Part shown: in pieces, positions 39,163 to 44,798 of the stretch
Position numbering within the stretch: the first letter of the stretch is position 1
How the letters are laid out: each line of letters opens with the position of its first letter
IMG/VR virus record: IMGVR_UViG_3300044621_002117
Location: 1-46,963 of that record
DNA from: a virus
Reading direction: 5' to 3' (one strand)
Length of the DNA: 46,963 nucleotides
The notes under the pieces: model-generated
The model's database searches: none
What the model saw: the letters and a program-made list of their open reading frames with translations, nothing else
What the model was told of the DNA's origin: nothing
Position numbers and translations under genes: made by a program

Positions 39163-39327
39163 ATGGCAAAAAAACGGAAGTTCAATTGGGATCAACAGGT
39201 TAAATATGCCCAAGAAGCATTAGATAAGAATAAAGCCCTAATAGAGTCTACATCTAGAGGAACTAATGCAAATAAGGCTTCATCTTGGTCTAGAAGACCA
39301 TCTAAGAACAAGAGCCCATTGCAATAA
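39163..39327 (+). CDS. Small basic hypothetical protein
   Basis: This 54-residue ORF is rich in Lys, Arg and Ser (MAKKRKFNWDQQVKYAQEALDKNKALIEST...RRPSKNKSPLQ). It has a dedicated promoter 6 nt from the ATG. It is the last plus-strand gene before the strand switch; DNA or RNA binding is possible. Confidence 0.6.
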   Translation: MAKKRKFNWDQQVKYAQEALDKNKALIESTSRGTNANKASSWSRRPSKNKSPLQ

Positions 39328-39562
39328 ATTAGCTCCTACCCATTATATCCCCCCTCCCTTTATCTCCCTTGTATCAGCCTCCTAGAGGCTTATAAAGTGG
39401 AGTATTGTGGAGTAAAGTGGAGAATCACACTATCAATTTGGATCTAAATACTATCATTATATATAGTTAAACATATGTATGTAATGGAACACGATATCAG
39501 ATGGGGTTCATAATGTCAATAGGGCCCATATAAAGCATATTGGCCAATATTTGTCAATAGAT

Positions 39563-39618
39563 ATTCCAGGAAATTTTTTTATTTGTTCGTAAAGAGCAAT
39601 TTCGGCCCATATTTATGG
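39563..39618. repeat. Dispersed intergenic repeat, copy 1
   Basis: ATTCCAGG, 16 nt, TCGTAAAG, then GGCCCAT and a short ATGG arm. Same anchor order as five other copies. Spacing between anchors is 24 nt start to start here. Confidence 0.65.
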
Positions 39619-39707
39619 CAAAAAATTATGTCTAATTCTGTATAATTTGTCTCATATAATGAGATATTTTATACAGATATTGACAGATTTTATTCGATTT
39701 GCTACAA

Positions 39708-39756
39708 ATTCCAGCGTATTTTTATATGCGTCGTAAAGAAGAAATTTGGCCCATAA
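39708..39756. repeat. Dispersed intergenic repeat, copy 2
   Basis: ATTCCAG then TCGTAAAG 23 nt on, followed by a small hairpin GCCCAT-AAG-ATGGGC (to about 39763). It lies about 10 nt downstream of the minus-strand terminator. Confidence 0.65.
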
Positions 39757-39767
39757 GATGGGCATAC

Positions 39768-39804
39768 AAAAATGGGACATATAGTATATAAACTATATGC
39801 CCCA
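39768..39804 (-). terminator. Terminator of the minus-strand block
   Basis: Read on the minus strand, GGGGCATATAGT pairs with ACTATATGTCCC (one mismatch or bulge) around a 6-nt loop and is followed by ATTTTTG. It lies just after the stop of the last minus-strand gene. Confidence 0.75.
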
Positions 39805-39819
39805 TAGGGGAAAGCTATC

Positions 39820-40164
39820 TTAGAATGAATCTAAGTCCATTATGTATTTGCTATCTCTTACTCTTGTTTCTTCAAGGGATTTAATAGTTAGGTTTCTATC
39901 CACCGCCCCGTATTTTGCCTCAATCATATCGTTGAGAGCATCAGCCAAAAGCAATCCTTCGGATGTATATCCTTTATCCCATTCTGACTTTAATCTAAGG
40001 GAATTATATTGGATAATATATCTAACTAGTTCCATTAGCCTGTCTTGTGTATACAAGGTATGTTCAGTTGTTAGTACATTAGCCATTACTGCTGGTGAGA
40101 AGTTAGCATTATTTAGATAGTCTGTTAGTTTTTCTGCCGCCTTGAATTCGTTCGCCTTAGCCAT
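39820..40164 (-). CDS. Hypothetical protein
   Basis: This 114-residue helical protein (MAKANEFKAAEKLTDYLNNANFSPAVMANVLTTEHTL...) has no motif I recognise. It has an 11-bp-spaced promoter and an AACGAAAGG leader, and ends at a strong terminator, so it is a single-gene unit at the far end of the minus-strand block. Confidence 0.7.
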   Translation of the reverse strand: MAKANEFKAAEKLTDYLNNANFSPAVMANVLTTEHTLYTQDRLMELVRYIIQYNSLRLKSEWDKGYTSEGLLLADALNDMIEAKYGAVDRNLTIKSLEETRVRDSKYIMDLDSF

Positions 40165-40184
40165 GAGTTCCGCCTTTCGTTTTG

Positions 40185-40207
40185 ATTATACCATTGACCA
40201 CTGACAT
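40185..40207 (-). promoter_or_regulatory. TGTCAGTGG-class promoter (copy 1)
   Basis: ATGTCA, 11 bp, TATAAT with TGG before it (extended -10), followed within 10 nt by AACGAAAGG. Drives the gene at 39820-40164. Confidence 0.7.
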
Positions 40208-40219
40208 TTGTAAATGAAG

Positions 40220-40249
40220 GGGGACCTGCCTCCGAAGAGGAAGGTCCCC
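40220..40249 (-). terminator. Terminator after the Lsr2-like gene
   Basis: GGGGACCT and AGGTCCCC enclose a second small stem CCTC/GAGG. It is located just past the stop of the Lsr2-like gene. The U-run is poor, but the stem is strong. Confidence 0.6.
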
Positions 40250-40260
40250 ACAGTTAGTTA

Positions 40261-40410
40261 TTACTTGACGTTCTTCTTGTCTGTAAAGACTACGCCTTCT
40301 TGTGCTGCCTTGCTGATGACTCCTAGAGCTGCAGCTGAAAAGCGACCACGCTTGCCCACGGCAATTCCCTGGGTCTTTAGGTATTCACGAGTTGTTGTTG
40401 GTGTTGACAT
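40261..40410 (-). CDS. Lsr2-like DNA-binding peptide
   Basis: This 49-residue protein reads TTREYLKTQGIAVGKRGRFSAAALGVISKAAQEG. It matches the C-terminal DNA-binding domain of the actinobacterial nucleoid protein Lsr2 (REWA..NG..V..RGRIP), with the RGR hook at about 21-23 that inserts into the AT-rich minor groove. The dimerisation domain is absent, so it could act as an anti-silencer or competitor of host Lsr2. AAAGGAT precedes the ATG. Confidence 0.8.
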   Translation of the reverse strand: MSTPTTTREYLKTQGIAVGKRGRFSAAALGVISKAAQEGVVFTDKKNVK

Positions 40411-40445
40411 TAGTTTGATCCTTTCTAGATCGAGTTGTTATATAT

Positions 40446-40474
40446 ATTATATCCGAATTTCGGGGTTTTGTAAA
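40446..40474 (-). promoter_or_regulatory. Sigma-70-type promoter of the Lsr2-like gene
   Basis: TTTACA, 17 bp, TATAAT on the minus strand. It overlaps repeat copy 3 and lacks the TGTCAGTGG element, so this gene appears to be controlled differently from its neighbours. Confidence 0.65.
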
Positions 40475-40515
40475 TAGGGTCGTAAAGCAATATTTTTGCC
40501 CGTGTCCCTTAGCTT
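40455..40515. repeat. Dispersed intergenic repeat, copy 3
   Basis: AATTTCGGGG replaces AATTCCAGGG; TCGTAAAG follows 24 nt later, then GCCC and CCCTTAGCTT. It overlaps the Lsr2-like promoter. Confidence 0.6.
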
Positions 40516-40556
40516 AATGGCCGTTATGTCCGAATTGTCCATAACGGCCAAAGCTA
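40510..40556 (-). terminator. Large hairpin after the gene at 40560
   Basis: TGGCCGTTATG pairs with CATAACGGCCA (11 bp, 11-nt loop), extended by TAGCTT/AAGCTA with a 2-nt bulge. No U-run follows on the minus strand, so termination or RNA stabilisation are both possible. Confidence 0.55.
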
Positions 40557-40559
40557 TCT

Positions 40560-40742
40560 TTATTCAGTTGTTAGTTCTTCTACTTGGTATGGCTCTATCT
40601 TGTCCTTACGATTGGCACCCTTTTCCCATTCCTTTTTGGGTGAGGCTACCGCTTTGTACCATGCTTCATCACTGTCTTCGGCTTCTACTACAATGTAGTA
40701 CTCCTGAATGATGTCTCCGTATACTTTAAATTGTTTACTCAT
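40560..40742 (-). CDS. Small alpha/beta protein
   Basis: This 60-residue protein (MSKQFKVYGDIIQEYYIVVEAEDSDEAWYKAVASPKKEWEKG) has a strand-helix-strand pattern typical of small phage proteins, similar in layout to the ORF at 26761. It is last in an operon that runs from 41418 down to 40560; the start overlaps the preceding gene. Confidence 0.6.
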   Translation of the reverse strand: MSKQFKVYGDIIQEYYIVVEAEDSDEAWYKAVASPKKEWEKGANRKDKIEPYQVEELTTE

Positions 40743-40882
40743 AGTCCTACCTGCTCTATCTTATCTTTAATTAATTTAGCAATGATGTTGTGCGCCTCAA
40801 TGTTTTCTGTTTCGGACCCACCCCACAAAAGTTTTTGGGCTTTGCTAAGTTGATCGTTTAGATACTCATCACTCATCTTCAT
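40739..40882 (-). CDS. Small helical protein
   Basis: This is a 47-residue protein. The start at 40882 is chosen because GGAGG lies 6 nt upstream; in-frame codons further upstream fall inside the previous gene. It reads MSDEYLNDQLSKAQKLLWGG...AHNIIAKLIKDKIEQVGL. It overlaps both neighbours. Function unknown. Confidence 0.55.
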   Translation of the reverse strand: MKMSDEYLNDQLSKAQKLLWGGSETENIEAHNIIAKLIKDKIEQVGL

Positions 40883-41186
40883 CTTCGTCCTCCTCATCTT
40901 CTTCAAACATTGTATCCACAATGTAGTCACGGTTAGTCATCCATTCAAGTACATCTTCTTGGTGCTGTTCTGCGCCATACTCCAAGGAGAACCCTTGGCC
41001 AGCCTCCACAGCCTCGCAGAGGTGGTCCCACATCTCATCTATGGTGCAGTTCTGCTTGTAGGTCTCATCCTCAAAGATGTTGTTGATTGTTGACCAAGTC
41101 CACAACCAAACCAGGGATAGACCAAGGTCAGTGCTGTCTAGAATCTTTAAACATTCGTTTAGTTTATCTTTATCTTCAGGCTTCAT
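40869..41186 (-). CDS. Acidic hypothetical protein
   Basis: This is a 105-residue protein. GGAG sits 6 nt before the ATG at 41186, so this is preferred to the ATG at 41204. The core has LSLVWLWTWSTINNIFEDE, and the C-terminus is EEDEEDEDEDE, a strongly acidic tail that could mimic DNA or bind basic proteins. No family recognised. Confidence 0.65.
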   Translation of the reverse strand: MKPEDKDKLNECLKILDSTDLGLSLVWLWTWSTINNIFEDETYKQNCTIDEMWDHLCEAVEAGQGFSLEYGAEQHQEDVLEWMTNRDYIVDTMFEEDEEDEDEDE

Positions 41187-41418
41187 TACGTGCTCCAATC
41201 GCAAATGACAGGTCGTATGTTAAGTTGTATAGTTCTGTAAATCCGTCTAGTTTACCAGACCAGTACTTTTTGTGGTCAGGGTTAGTCCTAGTTAACATCA
41301 TGTTTTCTGCTTCAAGCATTAGATTTTTTAGTTCGCCGTGCATTATATCTAGTCCACTAACATTTGCATTAACTAAGCGTTGCAAATGGGGCGGGAGCCC
41401 AATGTCTTCTCTATTCAT
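41176..41418 (-). CDS. Hypothetical protein
   Basis: This 80-residue protein (EDIGLPPHLQRLVNANVSGLDIMHGELKNLMLEAENMML) is helical. It has its own 11-bp-class promoter and heads the operon that runs to 40560. Function unknown. Confidence 0.65.
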   Translation of the reverse strand: MNREDIGLPPHLQRLVNANVSGLDIMHGELKNLMLEAENMMLTRTNPDHKKYWSGKLDGFTELYNLTYDLSFAIGARNEA

Positions 41419-41624
41419 TAATATACCCTTTCGTTGTCAATCATTATATCATTGGCCACTGACAAAATATGTTCCATAGTATCAATGGCACCAGTGTAAT
41501 AAGCATCTGATTCAAAATACTCATCTTCATTTAAAGGTACATTATTTCTAGCATCCTCTAAATCTTGATTAAGACTAATTAAATGTATCTTCATGTATTC
41601 CAGGAAGTGTGATGATCTAGTCAA
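41418..41624 (-). CDS. Hypothetical protein
   Basis: This 68-residue protein has a TTG start with GGAGGG 5 nt upstream, which is better supported than the internal ATG at 41594. It reads THFLEYMKIHLISLNQDLEDARNNVPL-like helices; the real start is MTRSSHFLEYMKIH. It overlaps the gene upstream by 8 nt. Confidence 0.6.
   Translation of the reverse strand: MTRSSHFLEYMKIHLISLNQDLEDARNNVPLNEDEYFESDAYYTGAIDTMEHILSVANDIMIDNERVY
41443..41465 (-). promoter_or_regulatory. TGTCAGTGG-class promoter (copy 2)
   Basis: TTGTCA, 11 bp, TATAAT with TGA before it, followed by GACAACGAAAGGG. It overlaps the 3' part of the upstream gene and drives the gene starting at 41418. Confidence 0.7.
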
Positions 41625-41769
41625 AGTAGCCCTCCGACCAAAGCCCGTCTAAAAAGTCTGCTGTCTTTTCTAATCCTTTTTCAGTCGGCAGTCCCTTAGA
41701 ATCATATAGAGCCTTAGTAACAACAGCCCTCATTTCATCTAAATCGTTTAATGTATATCCTAACATCAT
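41617..41769 (-). CDS. Small helical protein
   Basis: This 50-residue ORF reads MMLGYTLNDLDEMRAVVTKALYDSKGLPTEKGLEKTADFLDGLWSEGY. It overlaps both neighbours by a few bases and has AAGGAGATGAG about 10 nt upstream. Composition and packing support translation. Confidence 0.6.
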   Translation of the reverse strand: MMLGYTLNDLDEMRAVVTKALYDSKGLPTEKGLEKTADFLDGLWSEGYFD

Positions 41770-41978
41770 AGTAAGAACTCATCTCCTTCAATATAACCAT
41801 AGTATTCATTGTATGATTGTTTTAAGTTATCAGGAGCAAATTGCATGAACTTGTATTCAGCATATGCCTCCCCTTCTTCTAAGTTAGAATTGTTCCATTG
41901 CTCAAATAGATGTTGCTCAATATCTACTTGAATTGCTCCAAGGATATGTTCTCCAACTGTATCTGTAAATGCTTCCAT
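41766..41978 (-). CDS. Small acidic hypothetical protein
   Basis: This 70-residue protein starts at the TAATG junction with the Api92-like gene (41978). It is acidic with several aromatic residues (EQHLFEQWNNSNLEEGEAYAEYKFMQF). No family recognised. Confidence 0.6.
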   Translation of the reverse strand: MEAFTDTVGEHILGAIQVDIEQHLFEQWNNSNLEEGEAYAEYKFMQFAPDNLKQSYNEYYGYIEGDEFLL

Positions 41979-42703
41979 TATGCATCCGCCTTTTCCATAG
42001 AAGGTAATAATACCATGTGGGTCTGACAAATTGCCATAGCATCAAGGTCAGCATCATGGCTAAAGAAACAAGATGAACATATCTCGCCACAATCATTGTC
42101 GCAATACTCAAATGTATCTGTTGCATCACAGTTGTTACATTTTGTATCATATGATGATTCTGAAATAACTTCTCCACGGAGGAATTCCATTTCTCCACCC
42201 CAGCCTGTTTCTTCTTCATATACTAAAGTAAATAGTAGATTAGGGTATTGTGCAGATAGTTTAGATATAGCAGGAAGAGGTCTTGACCATGCCGTCTCAA
42301 AGTTGTAATAGACTACATAGTTCTCGCCATTCTCGGCTTCTTCCATATATGTAGTAGGACTAGTTTCTTCTTCTGTTACAGCAACATCCCACTTAGTTCC
42401 CCAGTTGCGGATATTCCAGTTGTACCAGTCATTAGTTTCAAACTTGTACCAATTCTTGTCGCCAACCGTACCAAAGTCGGGCTGGGAAAGATAAACCTCG
42501 TCAGTAACATTATCATCTATATAGTTATAGATGTTATGAAAACTAAAGATAGGATTAACATGCTTGATATGTTTAATCTCAAATGCTAAATCACCACGAG
42601 ATTGAACTTTGCTTACATATGGCTTATTCATTTGTTTAATTAAAGATTTAACTTGGTCAGGATTACCTTCAATAGTTAAACCGTTATATACCCAATTTGG
42701 CAT
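41978..42703 (-). CDS. Api92-like/DUF1281 protein with zinc ribbon
   Basis: This 241-residue protein begins MPNWVYNGLTIEGNPDQVKSL, the ferredoxin-like start of Api92-like proteins, and has the conserved NWYNWNIRNWGTKWDV block and EEETGWGGEMEFLRGE. The C-terminus holds a cysteine cluster (CNNCDATDTFEYCDNDCGEICSSC) that should bind one or two zinc ions. The role of this phage and plasmid family is unknown. The start follows AAAGGA by 8 nt; upstream in-frame ATGs are in the promoter. Confidence 0.75.
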   Translation of the reverse strand: MPNWVYNGLTIEGNPDQVKSLIKQMNKPYVSKVQSRGDLAFEIKHIKHVNPIFSFHNIYNYIDDNVTDEVYLSQPDFGTVGDKNWYKFETNDWYNWNIRNWGTKWDVAVTEEETSPTTYMEEAENGENYVVYYNFETAWSRPLPAISKLSAQYPNLLFTLVYEEETGWGGEMEFLRGEVISESSYDTKCNNCDATDTFEYCDNDCGEICSSCFFSHDADLDAMAICQTHMVLLPSMEKADA

Positions 42704-42730
42704 TTTATATCCTTTCGTTGATATGTGATA

Positions 42731-42753
42731 ATTATACATTGGACCACTGACAA
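42731..42753 (-). promoter_or_regulatory. TGTCAGTGG-class promoter (copy 3)
   Basis: TTGTCA, 11 bp, TATAAT, then TTATCACATATCAACGAAAGG before the Api92-like start. Drives the operon from 42703 down to about 41617. Confidence 0.7.
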
Positions 42754-42817
42754 ATGGAATAGAATTGGCATGTGATACATGCCACATAATTCAGATTTGT
42801 GGTCAAGATCACAGCAA

Positions 42818-42880
42818 ATTCCAGGGAATATAATTGACAGTCGTAAAGACAATATGCTACCCTCAAGTCTTTGCGGGCAA
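42818..42880. repeat. Dispersed intergenic repeat, copy 4
   Basis: ATTCCAGGG, then TCGTAAAG 23 nt later, then CCCTCAAG and TTTGCGGGC. It lies between a terminator and the next promoter, as do the other copies. Confidence 0.65.
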
Positions 42881-42908
42881 TAGAAAACCCCCAGCTATGC
42901 TGGGGGTT
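42880..42908 (-). terminator. Terminator with CCCCCAGC/GCTGGGGG stem
   Basis: A 10-bp stem including AAC/GTT closes over a TAT loop; the minus-strand product ends TTTTCTATT. It would end transcription of the 43032-44572 operon or of the candidate small RNA. Confidence 0.85.
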
Positions 42909-43024
42909 ATGAATATGGCTGCTGATTTCCAACGAAAGAAATAAACCGCTTTACTTAGCGCCTGGCCATAAAGACTAAATAGACGCACCATTTCATTTCC
43001 TATTAAAACCAGGACCAAAGTCCT
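42880..43024 (-). ncRNA. Candidate small RNA or orphan leader with terminator
   Basis: On the minus strand an extended -10 (TGG-TATAAT, 43036-43031) lies in the 43032 gene's stop region. A hairpin AGGAC/GTCCT (43011-43024) would be at the RNA 5' end. A rho-independent terminator (AACCCCCAGC with GCTGGGGGTT, then TTTTCTATT) lies about 145 nt further. The only ORF runs through the terminator stem and is not convincing. Confidence 0.35.
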
Positions 43025-43031
43025 AGTCTAA

Positions 43032-43397
43032 TTATACCATAACTAGTCGACTGTATTTGTCTACAAATGCCGCTAATGATGAACTAAATACAACTGTTTC
43101 TAGGTCTTCCTCGTATAGCGTAAATGTTTGGCTTGCCCAATTAATTACAGGCACCTTGTGCTCGTTGTCCCCCAATTGGTTGACATAGATACCCCACGAT
43201 AATGTTTGGTTCCAGTCTTCTCCAATTAGATGTGAGATGGCAATGCGTGTTGCATATGATGGGTCCTGCCATCTTGTTTCTGCAGCCTGCACAGCATTTG
43301 CTAGTTTTGCTAGCATGTCGTATCCTGCCCAGTGCCCGTATAAAAATACTGTATCACCCTTTTGGTCTTTAAACCCAAAGTTTGCTCTGTCTCCCAT
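43032..43397 (-). CDS. Conserved phage protein (GDRANFGFK type)
   Basis: This 121-residue protein (GDRANFGFKDQKGDTVFLYGHWAGYDMLAKLANAV) matches a layout I recall from several actinobacteriophages, with no known function. It contains an LYGHWAG turn and mixed alpha/beta character. It lies in a chain of short genes. Confidence 0.7.
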   Translation of the reverse strand: MGDRANFGFKDQKGDTVFLYGHWAGYDMLAKLANAVQAAETRWQDPSYATRIAISHLIGEDWNQTLSWGIYVNQLGDNEHKVPVINWASQTFTLYEEDLETVVFSSSLAAFVDKYSRLVMV

Positions 43398-43398
43398 T

Positions 43399-43599
43399 TT
43401 ATTCCGCCGTTTCTAAAGTAGGTATTGCTGGTTCTATCTTGTCTAATTCTATCACTTCATAGGCTACCTTGTCTAGGCCTGCCTTATTTTTATTGTAGTG
43501 GTGACCGCAAAAAGCTAACTCACCATCTACTAGTTTAACTAGATACATTGCATCTGCTGATCCACATGCATCACATGGAATGAACTCTCTGTCTCTCAT
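43399..43599 (-). CDS. DUF7455-like zinc protein
   Basis: This 66-residue protein has CDACGSADAMYLVKLVDGELAFCGHHYNK, a CxxC...CxHH zinc site characteristic of an actinobacterial protein family with unknown role. It supports an actinobacterial host. It overlaps the upstream gene by 4 nt. Confidence 0.75.
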   Translation of the reverse strand: MRDREFIPCDACGSADAMYLVKLVDGELAFCGHHYNKNKAGLDKVAYEVIELDKIEPAIPTLETAE

Positions 43600-43742
43600 A
43601 GAGCACCGCCTTCAATCATTTCAGAAAGACGGTCAAGAATCCAAGAATCAATATCGTTGATATCAATTTCTGATAACTTCTCCATTATTTCTTCACGGGC
43701 AAACTTATACCCGTCATCCCATCCATCCTTATACTCTGACAT
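43596..43742 (-). CDS. Small acidic helical protein
   Basis: This 48-residue ORF (MSEYKDGWDDGYKFAREEIMEKLSEIDINDIDSWILDRLSEM) is coupled by ATGA to the DUF7455-like gene. Strongly helical; the DGWDDGYKFAREEI start is like many small phage proteins. Function unknown. Confidence 0.6.
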   Translation of the reverse strand: MSEYKDGWDDGYKFAREEIMEKLSEIDINDIDSWILDRLSEMIEGGAL

Positions 43743-43751
43743 AATCTCTCC

Positions 43752-43955
43752 TTAATAACCTGTGGTTTCGTAGTCTGATACATAAGATTCAGTTAAGTTA
43801 TACTTATCTCTAAGTCTACTTACTTTCTCAATACTACCAGTTCCAATGTTGAATGTCAATGGAGACATTGCTTGTGGGTCGAGCCCTGTGATTTGTGCAT
43901 CCCAATAGGCCCTCTCCATGGAGAGCCTATCAGGAGCGGTGAGTTCAAAATACAT
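43752..43955 (-). CDS. Hypothetical protein
   Basis: This 67-residue protein (MYFELTAPDRLSMERAYWDAQITGLDPQAMSP) starts at a TAATG junction. Mixed alpha/beta; no family recognised. Confidence 0.6.
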   Translation of the reverse strand: MYFELTAPDRLSMERAYWDAQITGLDPQAMSPLTFNIGTGSIEKVSRLRDKYNLTESYVSDYETTGY

Positions 43956-44572
43956 TAGTCCACCTCTACTGAATCGATAGATGATGACATATATGTAATA
44001 GGCTCATCATAAGATACTGTGTCAAAGTCTGTTTCGTGAATTGCATTGATAGCAGACTCCTCGTCACGAGCATTAACTGTAACTGAATATTGTACTGTTA
44101 CAGTCAACTCAAATTCATTTGTAAGTTCGAACCCACAGATGCTTGCAATCTCTTCTGCTTGAAACTCAGTCAATGAATCATCATCAAGGCCCTCTAGTGT
44201 AAAGACCTTCATGTTATCACGTAACTGATTTAGAACGCTTGCAGTATTGTAATCTCGTTGAGTTACACGCTGGATGTGCTCTTCCAACTGTGTAATGCGG
44301 GCCTTGTTCTCAACTAACTGTGACTCAAGGAATTCTCGTGTCATGTAGTGATTATCTGTTGTTGTTTCCATTTTATCCTCTTTCGTTGTTGTTGGTGTAA
44401 TTGTAGCATGCTCCACTGACAATAATGTGGTCTTGCGTCCGCATGGGCATGTGAGCGTTGTCACACCTGAAGGAAAGCCAAATCCATCAGATGATGTTAG
44501 TTCTATTAATGAATCACATTCATCTGGGTCACAGACAAATGTATACTTGCTTGATACTAGTTCGTTGGTCAT
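43955..44572 (-). CDS. Zinc-ribbon/coiled-coil protein with internal start
   Basis: This 205-residue protein starts at 44572, 7 nt after a TATAAT box. The first 60 residues form a zinc ribbon (FVCDPDECDS..LTCPCGRKT). The rest is a coiled coil (LVENKARITQLEEHIQRV) and a ferredoxin-like end (ELTVTVQYSVTVNARDEESAINAIHE). A second promoter and ribosome site (GAGGA before ATG at 44371) lie within the gene in frame, so a 138-residue shorter product is likely too. Confidence 0.6.
   Translation of the reverse strand: MTNELVSSKYTFVCDPDECDSLIELTSSDGFGFPSGVTTLTCPCGRKTTLLSVEHATITPTTTKEDKMETTTDNHYMTREFLESQLVENKARITQLEEHIQRVTQRDYNTASVLNQLRDNMKVFTLEGLDDDSLTEFQAEEIASICGFELTNEFELTVTVQYSVTVNARDEESAINAIHETDFDTVSYDEPITYMSSSIDSVEVD
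44400..44422 (-). promoter_or_regulatory. TGTCAGTGG-class promoter inside the coding region (copy 4)
   Basis: TTGTCA, 11 bp, TACAAT with TGC before it, then AACAACGAAAGAGG and the in-frame ATG at 44371. It is inside the long ORF and would give the short form of that protein. Confidence 0.7.
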
Positions 44573-44579
44573 GAAGAGA

Positions 44580-44602
44580 ATTATACAGGATCCGACTGAC
44601 AT
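44580..44602 (-). promoter_or_regulatory. TGTCA-class promoter, leaderless (copy 5)
   Basis: ATGTCA, 11 bp, TATAAT, then only 7 nt to the ATG at 44572. It is the one member of the class that lacks the AACGAAAGG leader. Confidence 0.65.
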
Positions 44603-44610
44603 TATCAAGG

Positions 44611-44670
44611 ATTTCCAGGGGATTTTTATGTGAGTCGTAACACACTTTTTGCCCCCTTAGCTTTGAGGGC
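44611..44670. repeat. Dispersed intergenic repeat, copy 5
   Basis: ATTTCCAGGG, TCGTAA 23 nt later, then GCCCCCTTAGCTTTGAGGGC, whose ends can pair. It lies between tRNA-Asp and the promoter at 44580. Confidence 0.7.
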
Positions 44671-44673
44671 GCT

Positions 44674-44750
44674 TGGCGATCCATAACGGACTTGAACCGT
44701 CGACCTCTACCGTGACAGGGTAGCGCTCTAACCAACTGAGCTAATGGACC
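44674..44750 (-). tRNA. tRNA-Asp (GTC anticodon) with encoded CCA
   Basis: Acceptor GGTCCAT/ATGGATC (one G-U), D-arm GCTC..GAGC, anticodon stem CTACC/GGTAG with loop CTGTCAC, T-arm GACGG TTCAAGT CCGTT, discriminator G, CCA. It lies 3' of the DUF932 gene in the minus-strand unit. Unlike the three plus-strand tRNAs it encodes CCA, suggesting a different origin. Confidence 0.88.
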
Positions 44751-44798
44751 TAGAAAAAATTGTGAGCAGTTTTTATTCATGCTCAGGAATTTATTTAT

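Larger units (their letters stand above)
39328..39819 (+). other. Convergent intergenic region
   Basis: This 490-nt noncoding stretch lies between oppositely directed gene blocks. It contains a weak hairpin for the plus strand (AGCCTC/GAGGCT, 39376-39390), a triple GTGGAGTA-type repeat (about 39397-39422), and two copies of the dispersed repeat (39563 and 39708). It also has a palindrome TCTCAT-ATA-ATGAGA (39650-39664) and the minus-strand terminator at about 39768-39804. No credible ORF is present. Confidence 0.7.

Noticed and set aside
39327-39330. Prophage attachment site near the strand switch
   Set aside because: No integrase or direct repeat seen; a convergent gene junction explains the region.
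39641-39708. TATAAT and TTGACA-like boxes in the convergent region
   Set aside because: No gene follows at a fitting distance on the plus strand, and the AT-rich sequence produces such boxes by chance.
40214-40477. Plus-strand 87-residue ORF
   Set aside because: It lies over the Lsr2-like gene and its promoter; the minus-strand frame has the family motif and ribosome site.
42909-43010. Short ORF (about 42 codons) between 43,000 and 42,870 on the minus strand
   Set aside because: It runs through the terminator stem, and its only support is a weak AGGA site.
44529-44780. 83-residue minus-strand ORF
   Set aside because: It covers tRNA-Asp and repeat copy 5; no protein-like features and no ribosome site.
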